Source: Clostridia bacterium
GTDB lineage: Bacteria > Bacillota_A > Clostridia > Oscillospirales > CAG-272
Assembly (NCBI GenBank): GCA_017472105.1
Contig: JAFUQY010000336.1
Span: forward strand, 1 to 10,899
Direction: 5' to 3'
Length of the DNA stretch: 10,899 bases
In this document: positions 1 through 6,185 of the stretch, one piece after another
Position numbering within the stretch: position 1 is the stretch's first letter
Layout: each line of letters starts with the position of its first letter
Translations under genes and position numbers: made by a program
The notes under the pieces: generated by a model
The model's input: only the letters and a program-made list of their open reading frames with translations
Database searches by the model: none
Told to the model about the DNA's origin: nothing

Positions 1-1
1 C

Positions 2-862
2 TTTGACAAGGCATCCGCGGGCATCCGGCGCTTCATTCTGGGGCTCGGCAAGAAGATTCTCATCGCCAACGCGCTCGGTGAGCTGTGCGACATTTTCAAG
101 TCCTCCGGCGACAAGTCCGTGCTGTTCTACTGGCTCTACGGCATTTCGTTCTGCCTGCACATCTACTTCGACTTCTCCGGTTACAGCGACATGGCAATCG
201 GTCTCGGCAAGATCTTCGGCTTCGACTTCCTCGAAAACTTCAATTATCCCTACATTTCCCGCAGTGTCACCGAATTCTGGCGCAGATGGCACATGTCCCT
301 CGGCTCGTGGTTCCGCGATTACGTCTACATTCCGCTCGGCGGCAACCGGGTATCCAAACCCCGCTGGTTCTTCAACATCCTCGTGGTCTGGATGCTCACC
401 GGCTTCTGGCACGGCGCGGCGTGGAATTTCATCATCTGGGGCTTGTATTTCGCGGTGCTTCTGGTGATCGAAAAGCTGTGGCTCCTGAAAAAGCTCGAGC
501 ATGTGAAGGTGCTGGGTCGCGTGTACGTTCTCTTCTTCGTGCTCATCAGCTTCGTGATCTTCAACGCGGCTGACATGGGTGAAGCGTTCGCGTACATCGG
601 CGGCATGTTCGGTGCGGGCGGCATTCCTCTCGTATCCGCGGAATTCGTGTACTATCTGAAGAGCTTCGCGCTGGTGCTCGTCTTTGCGCTGATCGGTGCG
701 ACACCCGGTCCGAAGATGCTCATCAGCAGAATCCGCGAAAATGCTTCCGCCGCGAAGGTGCTCAACGTCATCGAACCCGTTGTTCTCGTCGGGCTGATGG
801 TTCTTATGACCGCGTATCTCGTGGACGGCTCGTTCAACCCGTTCCTGTATTTCCGTTTCTGA
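2..862 (+). CDS. MBOAT family O-acyltransferase (AlgI/DltB-like), 3' part
   Basis: This is the C-terminal 286 residues of a membrane-bound O-acyltransferase; the reading frame is open to the left edge, so the start lies outside the window. The family moves acyl groups, usually acetyl, across or at the membrane onto exported polysaccharides or teichoic acids. Visible hallmarks are the GLGKKILIANALG segment near the beginning, the FWRRWHMSLGSWFRDYVYIPLGGNR block (about residues 93-117 of the fragment), and TGFWHGAAWNF, whose His (codon 410-412) matches the invariant catalytic His of AlgI/DltB proteins. Long hydrophobic helices fill the rest. The stop (860-862) lies 12 bases before the next start, so it forms an operon with the DHHW protein. 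That partner points to AlgI-type polysaccharide acetylation rather than D-alanylation, because no dltA, dltC or dltD is adjacent. The family call is firm; the substrate is unknown. Confidence 0.93.
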   Translation, partial: FDKASAGIRRFILGLGKKILIANALGELCDIFKSSGDKSVLFYWLYGISFCLHIYFDFSGYSDMAIGLGKIFGFDFLENFNYPYISRSVTEFWRRWHMSLGSWFRDYVYIPLGGNRVSKPRWFFNILVVWMLTGFWHGAAWNFIIWGLYFAVLLVIEKLWLLKKLEHVKVLGRVYVLFFVLISFVIFNAADMGEAFAYIGGMFGAGGIPLVSAEFVYYLKSFALVLVFALIGATPGPKMLISRIRENASAAKVLNVIEPVVLVGLMVLMTAYLVDGSFNPFLYFRF

Positions 863-874
863 GGAGGTGTACCG

Positions 875-1984
875 ATGACCGAACACAACAAAAATATTGT
901 ACAGACGATTGTTCTGGCGGCGTTTCTGCTCGTTCTGTCCGTCTGGTGCTGGCTCAAGCCTACCGACGACTACTCCGAAAGCGAACGGCGCGTACTGGCT
1001 CAGATGCCGGAATTCAACACCGAAACCGTATTCTCCGGCAGATTCATGACGGATTTTGAAACCTACACCCTCGATCAGTTCCCGCTCCGCGACGGCTTCC
1101 GCTCGATCAAGGCACTCTCCGAGCTGTACGCCTTAGGTAAGATGGACAACAACGACATCTACATCACCGACGGCGGCGTTCTCTCAAAGCTCGAGTATCC
1201 CATGAACCCCGCGATGCTTGATTATGCGGCGGAACGGTTCCGGTATCTCTACGACACCTACATGAAGGACACGGACTGCAAGGTTTACTTCTCCGTCATC
1301 CCGGACAAGAACTACGTCACGGCATCCCTGGACGGGCATCTCGCGCTGGATTACACTGAGCTGGTGGACTACATGCGGGAGAAGACCTCCTATATGGAGT
1401 ACATTGACATTTTCCCGCTCCTGTCTCTCGATGATTACTACCGCACGGACACACACTGGCGGCAGGAAAACATCGTTGACGTGGCACAGCATATCGGTTC
1501 CGCGATGGGTGCTGAGCTGTCCGGAGAGTACACCGTAAACGAGCTGGAGCATCCCTTCCACGGCGTGTACAGCGATCAGTCCGCACTGCCGGTCAAGCCG
1601 GAGACGATTTACTACCTCACCTCCGATGTGCTTGACAACTGCACCGTGACCAGCTACAATACCGGCAAGCCCGTTGGGACTTCGGTTTACAACATGGAAA
1701 AAGCCGCCGGTCCCGATGCGTACGACATGTTCCTGAACGGCGCGGATCCCCTGCTCGTGATCGAGAATCCGATGGCGGAGAGTGAGCGTGAGCTGATTGT
1801 CTTCCGCGATTCCTTCGGCAGCAGTCTGTCCCCGCTTCTGGTGGAAGGCTACGCGAAGGTGACCGTCGTGGATATCCGCTATCTCCAGAGCAGCTTCGTC
1901 GGCAATTTCGTTGACTTCGACGATCAGGACGTGCTCATCATCTACTCCACCATGCTTCTCAACAGCAGTATGGGTCTGAAATAA
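875..1984 (+). CDS. DHHW/AlgJ-like SGNH-fold protein, partner of the MBOAT acyltransferase
   Basis: A 369-residue protein with one N-terminal membrane anchor (about residues 8-27, no lipobox), so the catalytic domain should face outside. The N-terminal ESERR...MPEF segment and the DQFPLRD motif (about 67-73) are typical of the DHHW family. Residues D192-T-H194-W (DTHW) and R311-D-S313-F-G correspond to the Asp-His and Ser motifs of AlgJ/AlgX-type SGNH acetyltransferases, giving a plausible Ser-His-Asp triad. In that family the protein takes acyl groups exported by the MBOAT partner and places them on a surface polysaccharide. The start is fixed by AGGAGGT at 862-868, which overlaps the upstream stop, so translation may be coupled. 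A strong hairpin follows directly after the stop. The polymer acted on cannot be told from here. Confidence 0.85.
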   Translation: MTEHNKNIVQTIVLAAFLLVLSVWCWLKPTDDYSESERRVLAQMPEFNTETVFSGRFMTDFETYTLDQFPLRDGFRSIKALSELYALGKMDNNDIYITDGGVLSKLEYPMNPAMLDYAAERFRYLYDTYMKDTDCKVYFSVIPDKNYVTASLDGHLALDYTELVDYMREKTSYMEYIDIFPLLSLDDYYRTDTHWRQENIVDVAQHIGSAMGAELSGEYTVNELEHPFHGVYSDQSALPVKPETIYYLTSDVLDNCTVTSYNTGKPVGTSVYNMEKAAGPDAYDMFLNGADPLLVIENPMAESERELIVFRDSFGSSLSPLLVEGYAKVTVVDIRYLQSSFVGNFVDFDDQDVLIIYSTMLLNSSMGLK

Positions 1985-1990
1985 TGCAGA

Positions 1991-2036
1991 AAAGCCTGTA
2001 TTCCGCGGGATTTCCCATGGGTACAGGCTTTTTGTT
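1991..2036. terminator. Intrinsic terminator between convergent genes, possibly bidirectional
   Basis: A perfect 10-bp stem (AAAGCCTGTA at 1991-2000 with TACAGGCTTT at 2022-2031) is followed on the plus strand by TTTTTGTTT. It ends the acyltransferase operon. Read on the minus strand the tail is TTTTC, a weaker U-tract, so it may also stop transcripts from the radical SAM gene that ends at 2045. Confidence 0.85.
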
Positions 2037-2044
2037 TGGATTGC

Positions 2045-3172
2045 TTATCGGATTTTGCCCTGATAGGCCAATTGTGCCAGCTTCACGAGCTTCGGAGCGG
2101 CGTATTCAAAGAATTCGAGATAGCTTTCGCAGTATTTGTTCATGCCGAGTCCGGATTCCGTCATGGGTTCGCGGTATCTTGCGCATCCGCCGCGGCACAG
2201 ACGGAAGTACCGGCAGCTTCTGCATTTTTCCGGAATCTGACGGGAGCGGCGACGGAATTCCTTTGCGGTGTCCGATTCGAACAGGTCGATGAGCGGCGTG
2301 TCGATGACGTTTCCCATGCGCCATTCGTCAAGGACGTAGAAGTCGCACGGATATGCCCCGCCGTCCGCTTCGATGACGAGATTTGCCGGGCACATGCCGT
2401 TCATCCCGCAGCATTCCGCGTCACGTCCGGCGGCGAGCATGACGAAATTGTCAAATTCCCGCACACTCATGTATTTTCCTGCCATGATATCGTCGTAGTA
2501 GTAGCCGAACGCGGTCTTGAGGAACGACGCGTACCGTTTCGGTGAGAGGGAGTAGACGCTGTTTTCCTCCGTATCCCCGAAGCCGTCGACATGCTTGATG
2601 AACTGCACGTAGCCGTAGCGCTTCGAGCGGAAGTAGTTGTAGATCTGGGAGATGTTCTTTGCCGCCGCATTGGTGATGACGGTGAGGATGTTGTAGTCAA
2701 TCCCGTACCGCTGGAATTTCGCGATGGTTTCGTTGACCCGCCTGAATGTGCCGTCTCCGGATGCATCGGGACGTACGCTGTCGTGGAGCGAGCCCGTGCC
2801 GTCGAGGGAGACTCCCATGAGGAAGTGATTGTCCCGGAGAATCCCGCACAGCTCATCGCTGACATGGTATCCGTTGGTCTGCATCGCCCAGCTGACCGGG
2901 AGTTTCTTCACGTTGTACCGGTTCACGAGCGAGACGAAATTCCGGTAATACTCCACGCCCGCGAGGGTTGGTTCGCCTCCCTGAAACGCGAAGGTGACCT
3001 GACCGTCGGCAAAATCAAAGGCGCGGCGGACGAGAGCCTCGGTGGTTTGGGGCGTCATGATGCCGTAGGACGGGATTTCGCGGTGCTCGGTGACGTCTGC
3101 GTAGAAGCAGTAGCGGCATCGCATGTTGCAGAGACCGGATGCGGGTTTGATAAGCATGGAAAGCGGCGGCAT
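2045..3172 (-). CDS. Anaerobic sulfatase-maturating enzyme (radical SAM/SPASM)
   Basis: A 375-residue radical SAM enzyme expected to oxidise a Cys or Ser in sulfatases to C-alpha-formylglycine, in the cytosol before export. C15-x3-C19-x2-C22 (in LCNMRCRYCFYAD) binds the SAM [4Fe-4S] cluster, and FAFQGGEPTLAG follows at about 61-72. The SPASM region has C255, C261, C276, C317, C320, C326, C330 and C348 for two further clusters. Asp277 in YPCDFYVLDEW corresponds to the proposed catalytic base of the Clostridium perfringens enzyme. From memory, the N-terminal MPPLS-LIKPASG segment, the length and the spacing all closely match that enzyme, which separates it from RiPP-peptide SPASM maturases. An AGGAGA site lies about 8 bases before the ATG. 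No sulfatase is encoded in the window, so its client must be elsewhere. It is last in a minus-strand run of three genes. Confidence 0.92.
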   Translation of the reverse strand: MPPLSMLIKPASGLCNMRCRYCFYADVTEHREIPSYGIMTPQTTEALVRRAFDFADGQVTFAFQGGEPTLAGVEYYRNFVSLVNRYNVKKLPVSWAMQTNGYHVSDELCGILRDNHFLMGVSLDGTGSLHDSVRPDASGDGTFRRVNETIAKFQRYGIDYNILTVITNAAAKNISQIYNYFRSKRYGYVQFIKHVDGFGDTEENSVYSLSPKRYASFLKTAFGYYYDDIMAGKYMSVREFDNFVMLAAGRDAECCGMNGMCPANLVIEADGGAYPCDFYVLDEWRMGNVIDTPLIDLFESDTAKEFRRRSRQIPEKCRSCRYFRLCRGGCARYREPMTESGLGMNKYCESYLEFFEYAAPKLVKLAQLAYQGKIR

Positions 3173-3192
3173 AGGTATTCTCTCCTAAGTGA

Positions 3193-3224
3193 AAAACAAT
3201 TGCCGTGTGGTTGACAATTGTTTT
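3193..3224 (-). terminator. AT-rich hairpin with U-tract, possible weak terminator or attenuator
   Basis: A perfect 10-bp inverted repeat (AAAACAATTG at 3193-3202, CAATTGTTTT at 3215-3224; 12-base loop) fills the 69-base gap between the membrane-anchored protein gene and the sulfatase-maturase gene. On the minus strand the second arm ends in TTTTT, the layout of an intrinsic terminator, but the stem is mostly A-T. It would lower rather than abolish read-through into the maturase gene. I see no convincing separate promoter for that gene. Confidence 0.5.
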
Positions 3225-3241
3225 CCGTGAATGATTTTGAA

Positions 3242-3901
3242 TTATTTGTAGTAAGTAATGCGGTTGATCTTCACGTCGCCGGATGCGGTGGAGACGAGCT
3301 CGAAATACAGCTTCTTGTACGCATCGCTGGGCAGGTCGTTCCGGAAGGTACCGTCGTTGCGGTGAATCTTGTAGGAAACGTTGAAGCCCCATGTGGTGAT
3401 GCCGTCGGACGAGGTGGACTCGGAAAGCTGTTCAATGAGCATATCGTAGAGCATCTGCGGTGCAAAGCGGTCATAGGGATCGGCGGACTCGTAATACTGA
3501 TCGGTGAAATACGTATTGTAGGTGTCCGCGTCGCCCGCAATGACGGTGTCGAAGTAGTCCACGAAGAATGCCACGGCGTCGTTGTAGCCTGCCGCATCCT
3601 CTGCGCTGACGTCGATGGTCACACTGCCGCTCTTGTAATGCAGAAGCCGGTCGTAGCCCATGTAGGTTTCGTCCGCGGTGACGTCGAGATTATAATCGGT
3701 GGGATAGAAGACGTAGCTGTAAAGTTTGTCGGAATACATGGATGTCGGGGATGTGTCCTTCTTCCCTTCAAAAATCTGCGGGTTTTCGAGAAGAATGTAG
3801 CTGACGACAGCGAGCACGGTCACAATGAGAATGCCGATGAGCATCCGCTGTTTTTTCTTCTTTTTGTCGGTTTTCGGGGTGTTTTTCTGTTCTTCGTTCA
3901 T
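3242..3901 (-). CDS. Hypothetical membrane-anchored protein with extracytoplasmic domain
   Basis: A 219-residue protein I cannot assign to a named family. The N-terminus is charged (KTDKKKKKQR, about 11-19) and followed by one hydrophobic helix (about 20-38, MLIGILIVTVLAVVSYILL). By the positive-inside rule the remaining 180 residues face outside. That part is acidic and rich in Tyr and Asp; a stretch around FFVDYFDTVIAGDADTYNTYF followed by beta-like segments resembles an NTF2-like cone fold, but this is only a guess. No lipobox and no catalytic motif were seen. The start is supported by AAGGA (3911-3915) nine bases upstream; a nearer-looking ATG at 3903-3905 is out of frame and stops at once. 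It sits between the sugar isomerase gene (58-base gap, no clear terminator) and the sulfatase maturase gene, so is probably co-transcribed with the former. Confidence 0.75.
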   Translation of the reverse strand: MNEEQKNTPKTDKKKKKQRMLIGILIVTVLAVVSYILLENPQIFEGKKDTSPTSMYSDKLYSYVFYPTDYNLDVTADETYMGYDRLLHYKSGSVTIDVSAEDAAGYNDAVAFFVDYFDTVIAGDADTYNTYFTDQYYESADPYDRFAPQMLYDMLIEQLSESTSSDGITTWGFNVSYKIHRNDGTFRNDLPSDAYKKLYFELVSTASGDVKINRITYYK

Positions 3902-3959
3902 GCCATGGATTCCTTTTTATGCAGTATTGCCGGTGAATCGGTGCGGGAATGCCCGTTCA

Positions 3960-4817
3960 TCAGCCAATGAATCTCTTGAGGTTTGCGTGACCGGCTGCGA
4001 TGCCGCGGAGGTTGTCTTCCATACCTTCGAATTCGACGGTAACGTAGCCGTTGTAGCCGTTCTTCTTGAGGGTCTGGATGCTCTGGTAGATCTTCGCTTC
4101 GCCGTGACCGATGATCGCGCCGCGGAGGTAGTTGCCCGCACGGGTCTGGAACCAGCCTTCACCGGGGTTGATGTCCATGCCGGACTTGTAGTGGAAGTCC
4201 TTTGCGTGAACGTGGAATGCGTAGGGAGCCATAATCGCAACGGACAGGGTGGGATCTTCGTCGGCGCACATGAAGTTGCCGAGGTCAACAAGAGCACCGA
4301 AGTTGTCATGGCCTACGGTGTTGATGAGCTTTTCCACGCGGTGAGCGTCCTGAGAGAAGTAGCCGTGGTTTTCGGTCATGGTCTTCACACCCTTCTGTTC
4401 CGCGTACTTGGTGACTTCACGACATCCTTCCGCAAGTCTCGGGAGTGCGTCGTCGTAGCCTCTGGTGTGCTTGCGTTCGCCGCCGAAGCCGTAAGCAACG
4501 TCGTGACGCATGAGCTTTGCGCCCATTTCAGCCGCGTAGTCAACGATCTTGCAGACTCTTGCGATTTCGTCCTTGAGACTGCCGCCGGAACCCTGGATGA
4601 AGTTTGCGCCGACTGCGAGTGCAACCACTTCGATGCCTGCTTCAGCTGCGCGTTCGCGGATCTTCTTCGCGGATTCGGGCTCGTTCATGAAGCCGCCGTC
4701 GGTGTATTCGATGCCGTCGAAGCCCATTTCCTTTGCCTTGTCGATGAGACCGAGATAGCCCAGTCTGTCTTCGGAAATATAACCGCCGAAGCTGTAGGAA
4801 GTAACGCTTGTTTTCAT
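3960..4817 (-). CDS. Sugar phosphate isomerase/epimerase-like TIM-barrel protein
   Basis: A 285-residue cytosolic protein of the xylose isomerase-like/AP endonuclease 2 superfamily. The expected metal site is visible in order along the barrel: Glu149 in MTENHG, Asp178 in LVDLGNF, His204 in HVHAKDFH and Glu262 in VTVEFEG. The GFDGIEYTDGG segment near residue 32 and Lys206 after the His motif also fit sugar epimerases and isomerases such as D-tagatose 3-epimerase and IolE/IolI-type enzymes. The exact sugar cannot be read from sequence, and no inositol or transporter genes are adjacent to narrow it. Full length for the family. The start is set by AAGGAG (4825-4830) seven bases upstream of ATG. 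It is first of a minus-strand run and has its own promoter (4893-4921) and a 5' leader with a UUCG hairpin. Confidence 0.88.
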   Translation of the reverse strand: MKTSVTSYSFGGYISEDRLGYLGLIDKAKEMGFDGIEYTDGGFMNEPESAKKIRERAAEAGIEVVALAVGANFIQGSGGSLKDEIARVCKIVDYAAEMGAKLMRHDVAYGFGGERKHTRGYDDALPRLAEGCREVTKYAEQKGVKTMTENHGYFSQDAHRVEKLINTVGHDNFGALVDLGNFMCADEDPTLSVAIMAPYAFHVHAKDFHYKSGMDINPGEGWFQTRAGNYLRGAIIGHGEAKIYQSIQTLKKNGYNGYVTVEFEGMEDNLRGIAAGHANLKRFIG

Positions 4818-4841
4818 GTTGATTCTCCTTGAAAAGATATT

Positions 4842-4853
4842 CAGCCGAAGCTG
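4842..4853 (-). promoter_or_regulatory. UUCG tetraloop hairpin in the leader of the isomerase gene
   Basis: On the minus strand the leader reads CAGC-TTCG-GCTG, a four-pair stem closed by the very stable C(UUCG)G tetraloop. It lies about 12 bases upstream of the Shine-Dalgarno sequence and well downstream of the promoter. It is too short and lacks the U-tract of a terminator. It may protect the mRNA or influence ribosome loading. Confidence 0.45.
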
Positions 4854-4892
4854 TAACGTTCGAAATGTATGAGGTTATTCCCTCTTTGATAT

Positions 4893-4921
4893 ATTATAAC
4901 GGATATTGCCGCCTTTTTCAA
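4893..4921 (-). promoter_or_regulatory. Sigma-A promoter for the sugar isomerase unit
   Basis: On the minus strand TTGAAA (4916-4921) and TATAAT (4893-4898) are separated by exactly 17 bases. The predicted transcript starts near 4886 and gives a leader of about 70 bases before the ATG at 4817. It is back to back with the acyl carrier protein promoter. Confidence 0.85.
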
Positions 4922-4965
4922 TACAAATATTATAAGATTTTTTAATTTTTTATGGAAAAAAGTGC

Positions 4966-4994
4966 TTGACAGATCAACGAACAGGCATTATAAT
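4966..4994 (+). promoter_or_regulatory. Perfect-consensus sigma-A promoter for the acyl carrier protein gene
   Basis: TTGACA (4966-4971) and TATAAT (4989-4994) with a 17-base spacer match the consensus exactly. Transcription should start near 5001, leaving about 65 bases of leader that carries a small hairpin near its 5' end (GCAAT 5004-5008 with ATTGC 5014-5018). Such a strong promoter fits an abundant small protein. It also rules out start codons further left. Confidence 0.9.
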
Positions 4995-5066
4995 ATTGGT
5001 AATGCAATGATATATTGCCGATACTGCGGTTTCGCGATTACTTTTATATTCAAAGGAGTTTTTTCC

Positions 5067-5303
5067 ATGTACGAAAAAATCAAAGCACTGCTCGTTGACG
5101 AGCTCCAGATCAACGAAGACGACATCACCCCTTCCGCTGAGCTGGTATCCGACCTCGGCATCAATTCTCTCGAACTGGCTGACCTCGTTCTTCTCTGCGA
5201 AGAAAAGTTCAACATCGAAATCAGCGACAGCGAAATCAACAAGTTCATCACCGTTGGCGACGTTGCGGAATACCTTGCTGAAGTTACCGGCGAATCCAAG
5301 TAA
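5067..5303 (+). CDS. Acyl carrier protein
   Basis: A 78-residue, acidic, helical carrier protein of normal family length. Ser34 in LGINSLELADL is the phosphopantetheine attachment site; the usual DSL motif is NSL here. The typical helix III end, KFITVGDVAEYL, is present at about 59-70. Carrier proteins hold acyl chains as thioesters for fatty acid, lipid or polyketide synthesis in the cytosol. ATG at 5067 is chosen because AAAGGAG (5052-5058) is correctly spaced eight bases before it, while an open frame reaching further left would include the promoter. No fatty acid synthesis genes adjoin it, so it may be the main ACP or a secondary one. A D-alanyl carrier (DltC) is less likely because no dlt genes flank it. 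A terminator follows. Confidence 0.93.
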   Translation: MYEKIKALLVDELQINEDDITPSAELVSDLGINSLELADLVLLCEEKFNIEISDSEINKFITVGDVAEYLAEVTGESK

Positions 5304-5316
5304 GTTTAACATAGAA

Positions 5317-5348
5317 AAAGACGTATCGGATCGCCCGGTGCGTTTTTT
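5317..5348 (+). terminator. Intrinsic terminator after the acyl carrier protein gene
   Basis: A nine-pair stem (ACGTATCGG at 5321-5329 with CCGGTGCGT at 5335-5343, two G-U pairs) with a five-base loop is followed by six T. It lies in the 83-base gap before the glycosyltransferase gene, for which no good promoter is visible, so partial read-through is likely. Confidence 0.8.
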
Positions 5349-5386
5349 CGGTTTTACGGAATATTGCGAAGATAACGGAGGAAATT

Positions 5387-6133
5387 ATGCCGGAAAAAAT
5401 CAATATACGCGGCGTTCTGTTCGATAACGTGACCTTTGAGGAGGCCGTCTCCACTTTGACGGACAGCCTGAAAGCCGGAAAGCAGACCGCACTGTGCACG
5501 CCCAACTCCGAGATTGTGCAGGCATGCATCGAAAACAACGAGCTGTACGACGTAATCAACTCCGCGGATCTCATCATTCCCGACGGCATCGGCGTGGTCA
5601 AGGCGGGGCGGATTCTCGGGACTCCCTTCCGCGGCGGCAAGGTTGCGGGATGTGAGGTCGGTGAAGAGCTGATAAAGCGTCTTGCGGGTACGTCCCACAG
5701 TGTATATTTTCTCGGCGGGAAGCCCGGTGTTGCCGAGGACGCACGCGACAGACTGACGGAAAAATATCCCGGATGGGTATCTGCCGGATGCGGTGACGGT
5801 TACTTCAAAAAAGAAGGCGACGAAAACGACCGTGTCATTGAGAAGATCAACGAAAGCGGTGCGGAGGTTCTGTACGTCTGCTTCGGCTGTCCCGCACAGG
5901 AAAAGTGGATCTTTGCCAACCGGAGCCGCCTGCCGAACGTGAAGCTCCTGCTCGGACTCGGCGGATCGCTCGACGTTTACGGCGGACACGTGAAGAGAGC
6001 ACCGAAGATTTTCATCAGACTCGGGCTGGAATGGTTCTACCGTCTCATCACTGATCCCAAGCGCATCGGACGGATGATGGCACTGCCCCGGTTCTACATC
6101 GGAACGTGGGTCTATAAATTCAAAAAGAAATAA
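5387..6133 (+). CDS. WecG/TagA/CpsF family glycosyltransferase (GT26)
   Basis: A 248-residue membrane-associated glycosyltransferase of the family that adds N-acetylmannosamine (TagA, wall teichoic acid linkage unit), its uronate (WecG), or related sugars to undecaprenyl-linked GlcNAc at the inner membrane face. Family signatures appear in order: TPNSEIV (38-44), IPDGIGVV (64-71) with Asp66 as the likely catalytic base, YFLGGKPGVAE (107-117), CFGCPAQEKWI (165-175) with the conserved Gln171, and LGGSLDVYGGHVKRAP (191-206). The basic, aromatic C-terminal tail (WFYRLITDPKRIGRM...) matches the appendage that targets TagA to membranes. The start is set by GGAGG (5377-5381) five bases before ATG. 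No other teichoic acid or capsule genes are adjacent, so the exact donor sugar is open. It lies downstream of the ACP terminator and probably depends on read-through. Confidence 0.92.
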   Translation: MPEKINIRGVLFDNVTFEEAVSTLTDSLKAGKQTALCTPNSEIVQACIENNELYDVINSADLIIPDGIGVVKAGRILGTPFRGGKVAGCEVGEELIKRLAGTSHSVYFLGGKPGVAEDARDRLTEKYPGWVSAGCGDGYFKKEGDENDRVIEKINESGAEVLYVCFGCPAQEKWIFANRSRLPNVKLLLGLGGSLDVYGGHVKRAPKIFIRLGLEWFYRLITDPKRIGRMMALPRFYIGTWVYKFKKK

Positions 6134-6137
6134 AAAT

Positions 6138-6184
6138 ACCGCATGACAGTTCCCTTTCACAGGATTCTGGCATGCGGTTGTTTT
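6138..6184. terminator. Bidirectional intrinsic terminator between convergent genes
   Basis: ACCGCATG (6138-6145) pairs with CATGCGGT (6171-6178); the stem continues inward past one A-G mismatch with CAG and CTG. On the plus strand it is followed by TGTTTTCTT. On the minus strand the tail reads ATTTTTATTT. It can therefore end both the glycosyltransferase transcript and the lipoprotein transcript, whose stop is at 6186. Confidence 0.85.
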
Positions 6185-6185
6185 C

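Noticed and set aside
2045..3172. Radical SAM/SPASM enzyme as a RiPP (sactipeptide or ranthipeptide) maturase with a small precursor nearby
   Set aside because: The N-terminal and SPASM sequences follow the anaerobic sulfatase maturase type closely, and no small Cys-rich or leader-like ORF with a ribosome site is found in the flanking gaps.
3944..3955. CGGGAATGCCCG hairpin between isomerase and membrane-anchored protein genes as a terminator
   Set aside because: The stem is only four pairs and no T-run follows on the minus strand; the two genes are more likely co-transcribed.
3825..4832. A long open frame on the plus strand of about 335 codons
   Set aside because: It lies opposite the sugar isomerase and part of the membrane-anchored protein, both of which have recognisable motifs or topology and ribosome sites. 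The frame itself has no ribosome site or family signature and arises from GC-rich codon bias.
4962..5066. A 35-residue N-terminal extension of the acyl carrier protein
   Set aside because: The extension would include the consensus promoter, and the ACP fold starts normally at the ATG at 5067, which has a well-spaced AAAGGAG.
5067..5303. The acyl carrier protein as DltC working with the MBOAT protein for D-alanylation
   Set aside because: They are 3 kb apart with three opposite-strand genes between, the MBOAT partner is a DHHW protein rather than DltD, and no DltA ligase is present.
5354..6160. A minus-strand open frame opposite the GT26 glycosyltransferase
   Set aside because: The plus-strand protein shows the full GT26 motif set; the opposite frame shows none and runs through the terminator.
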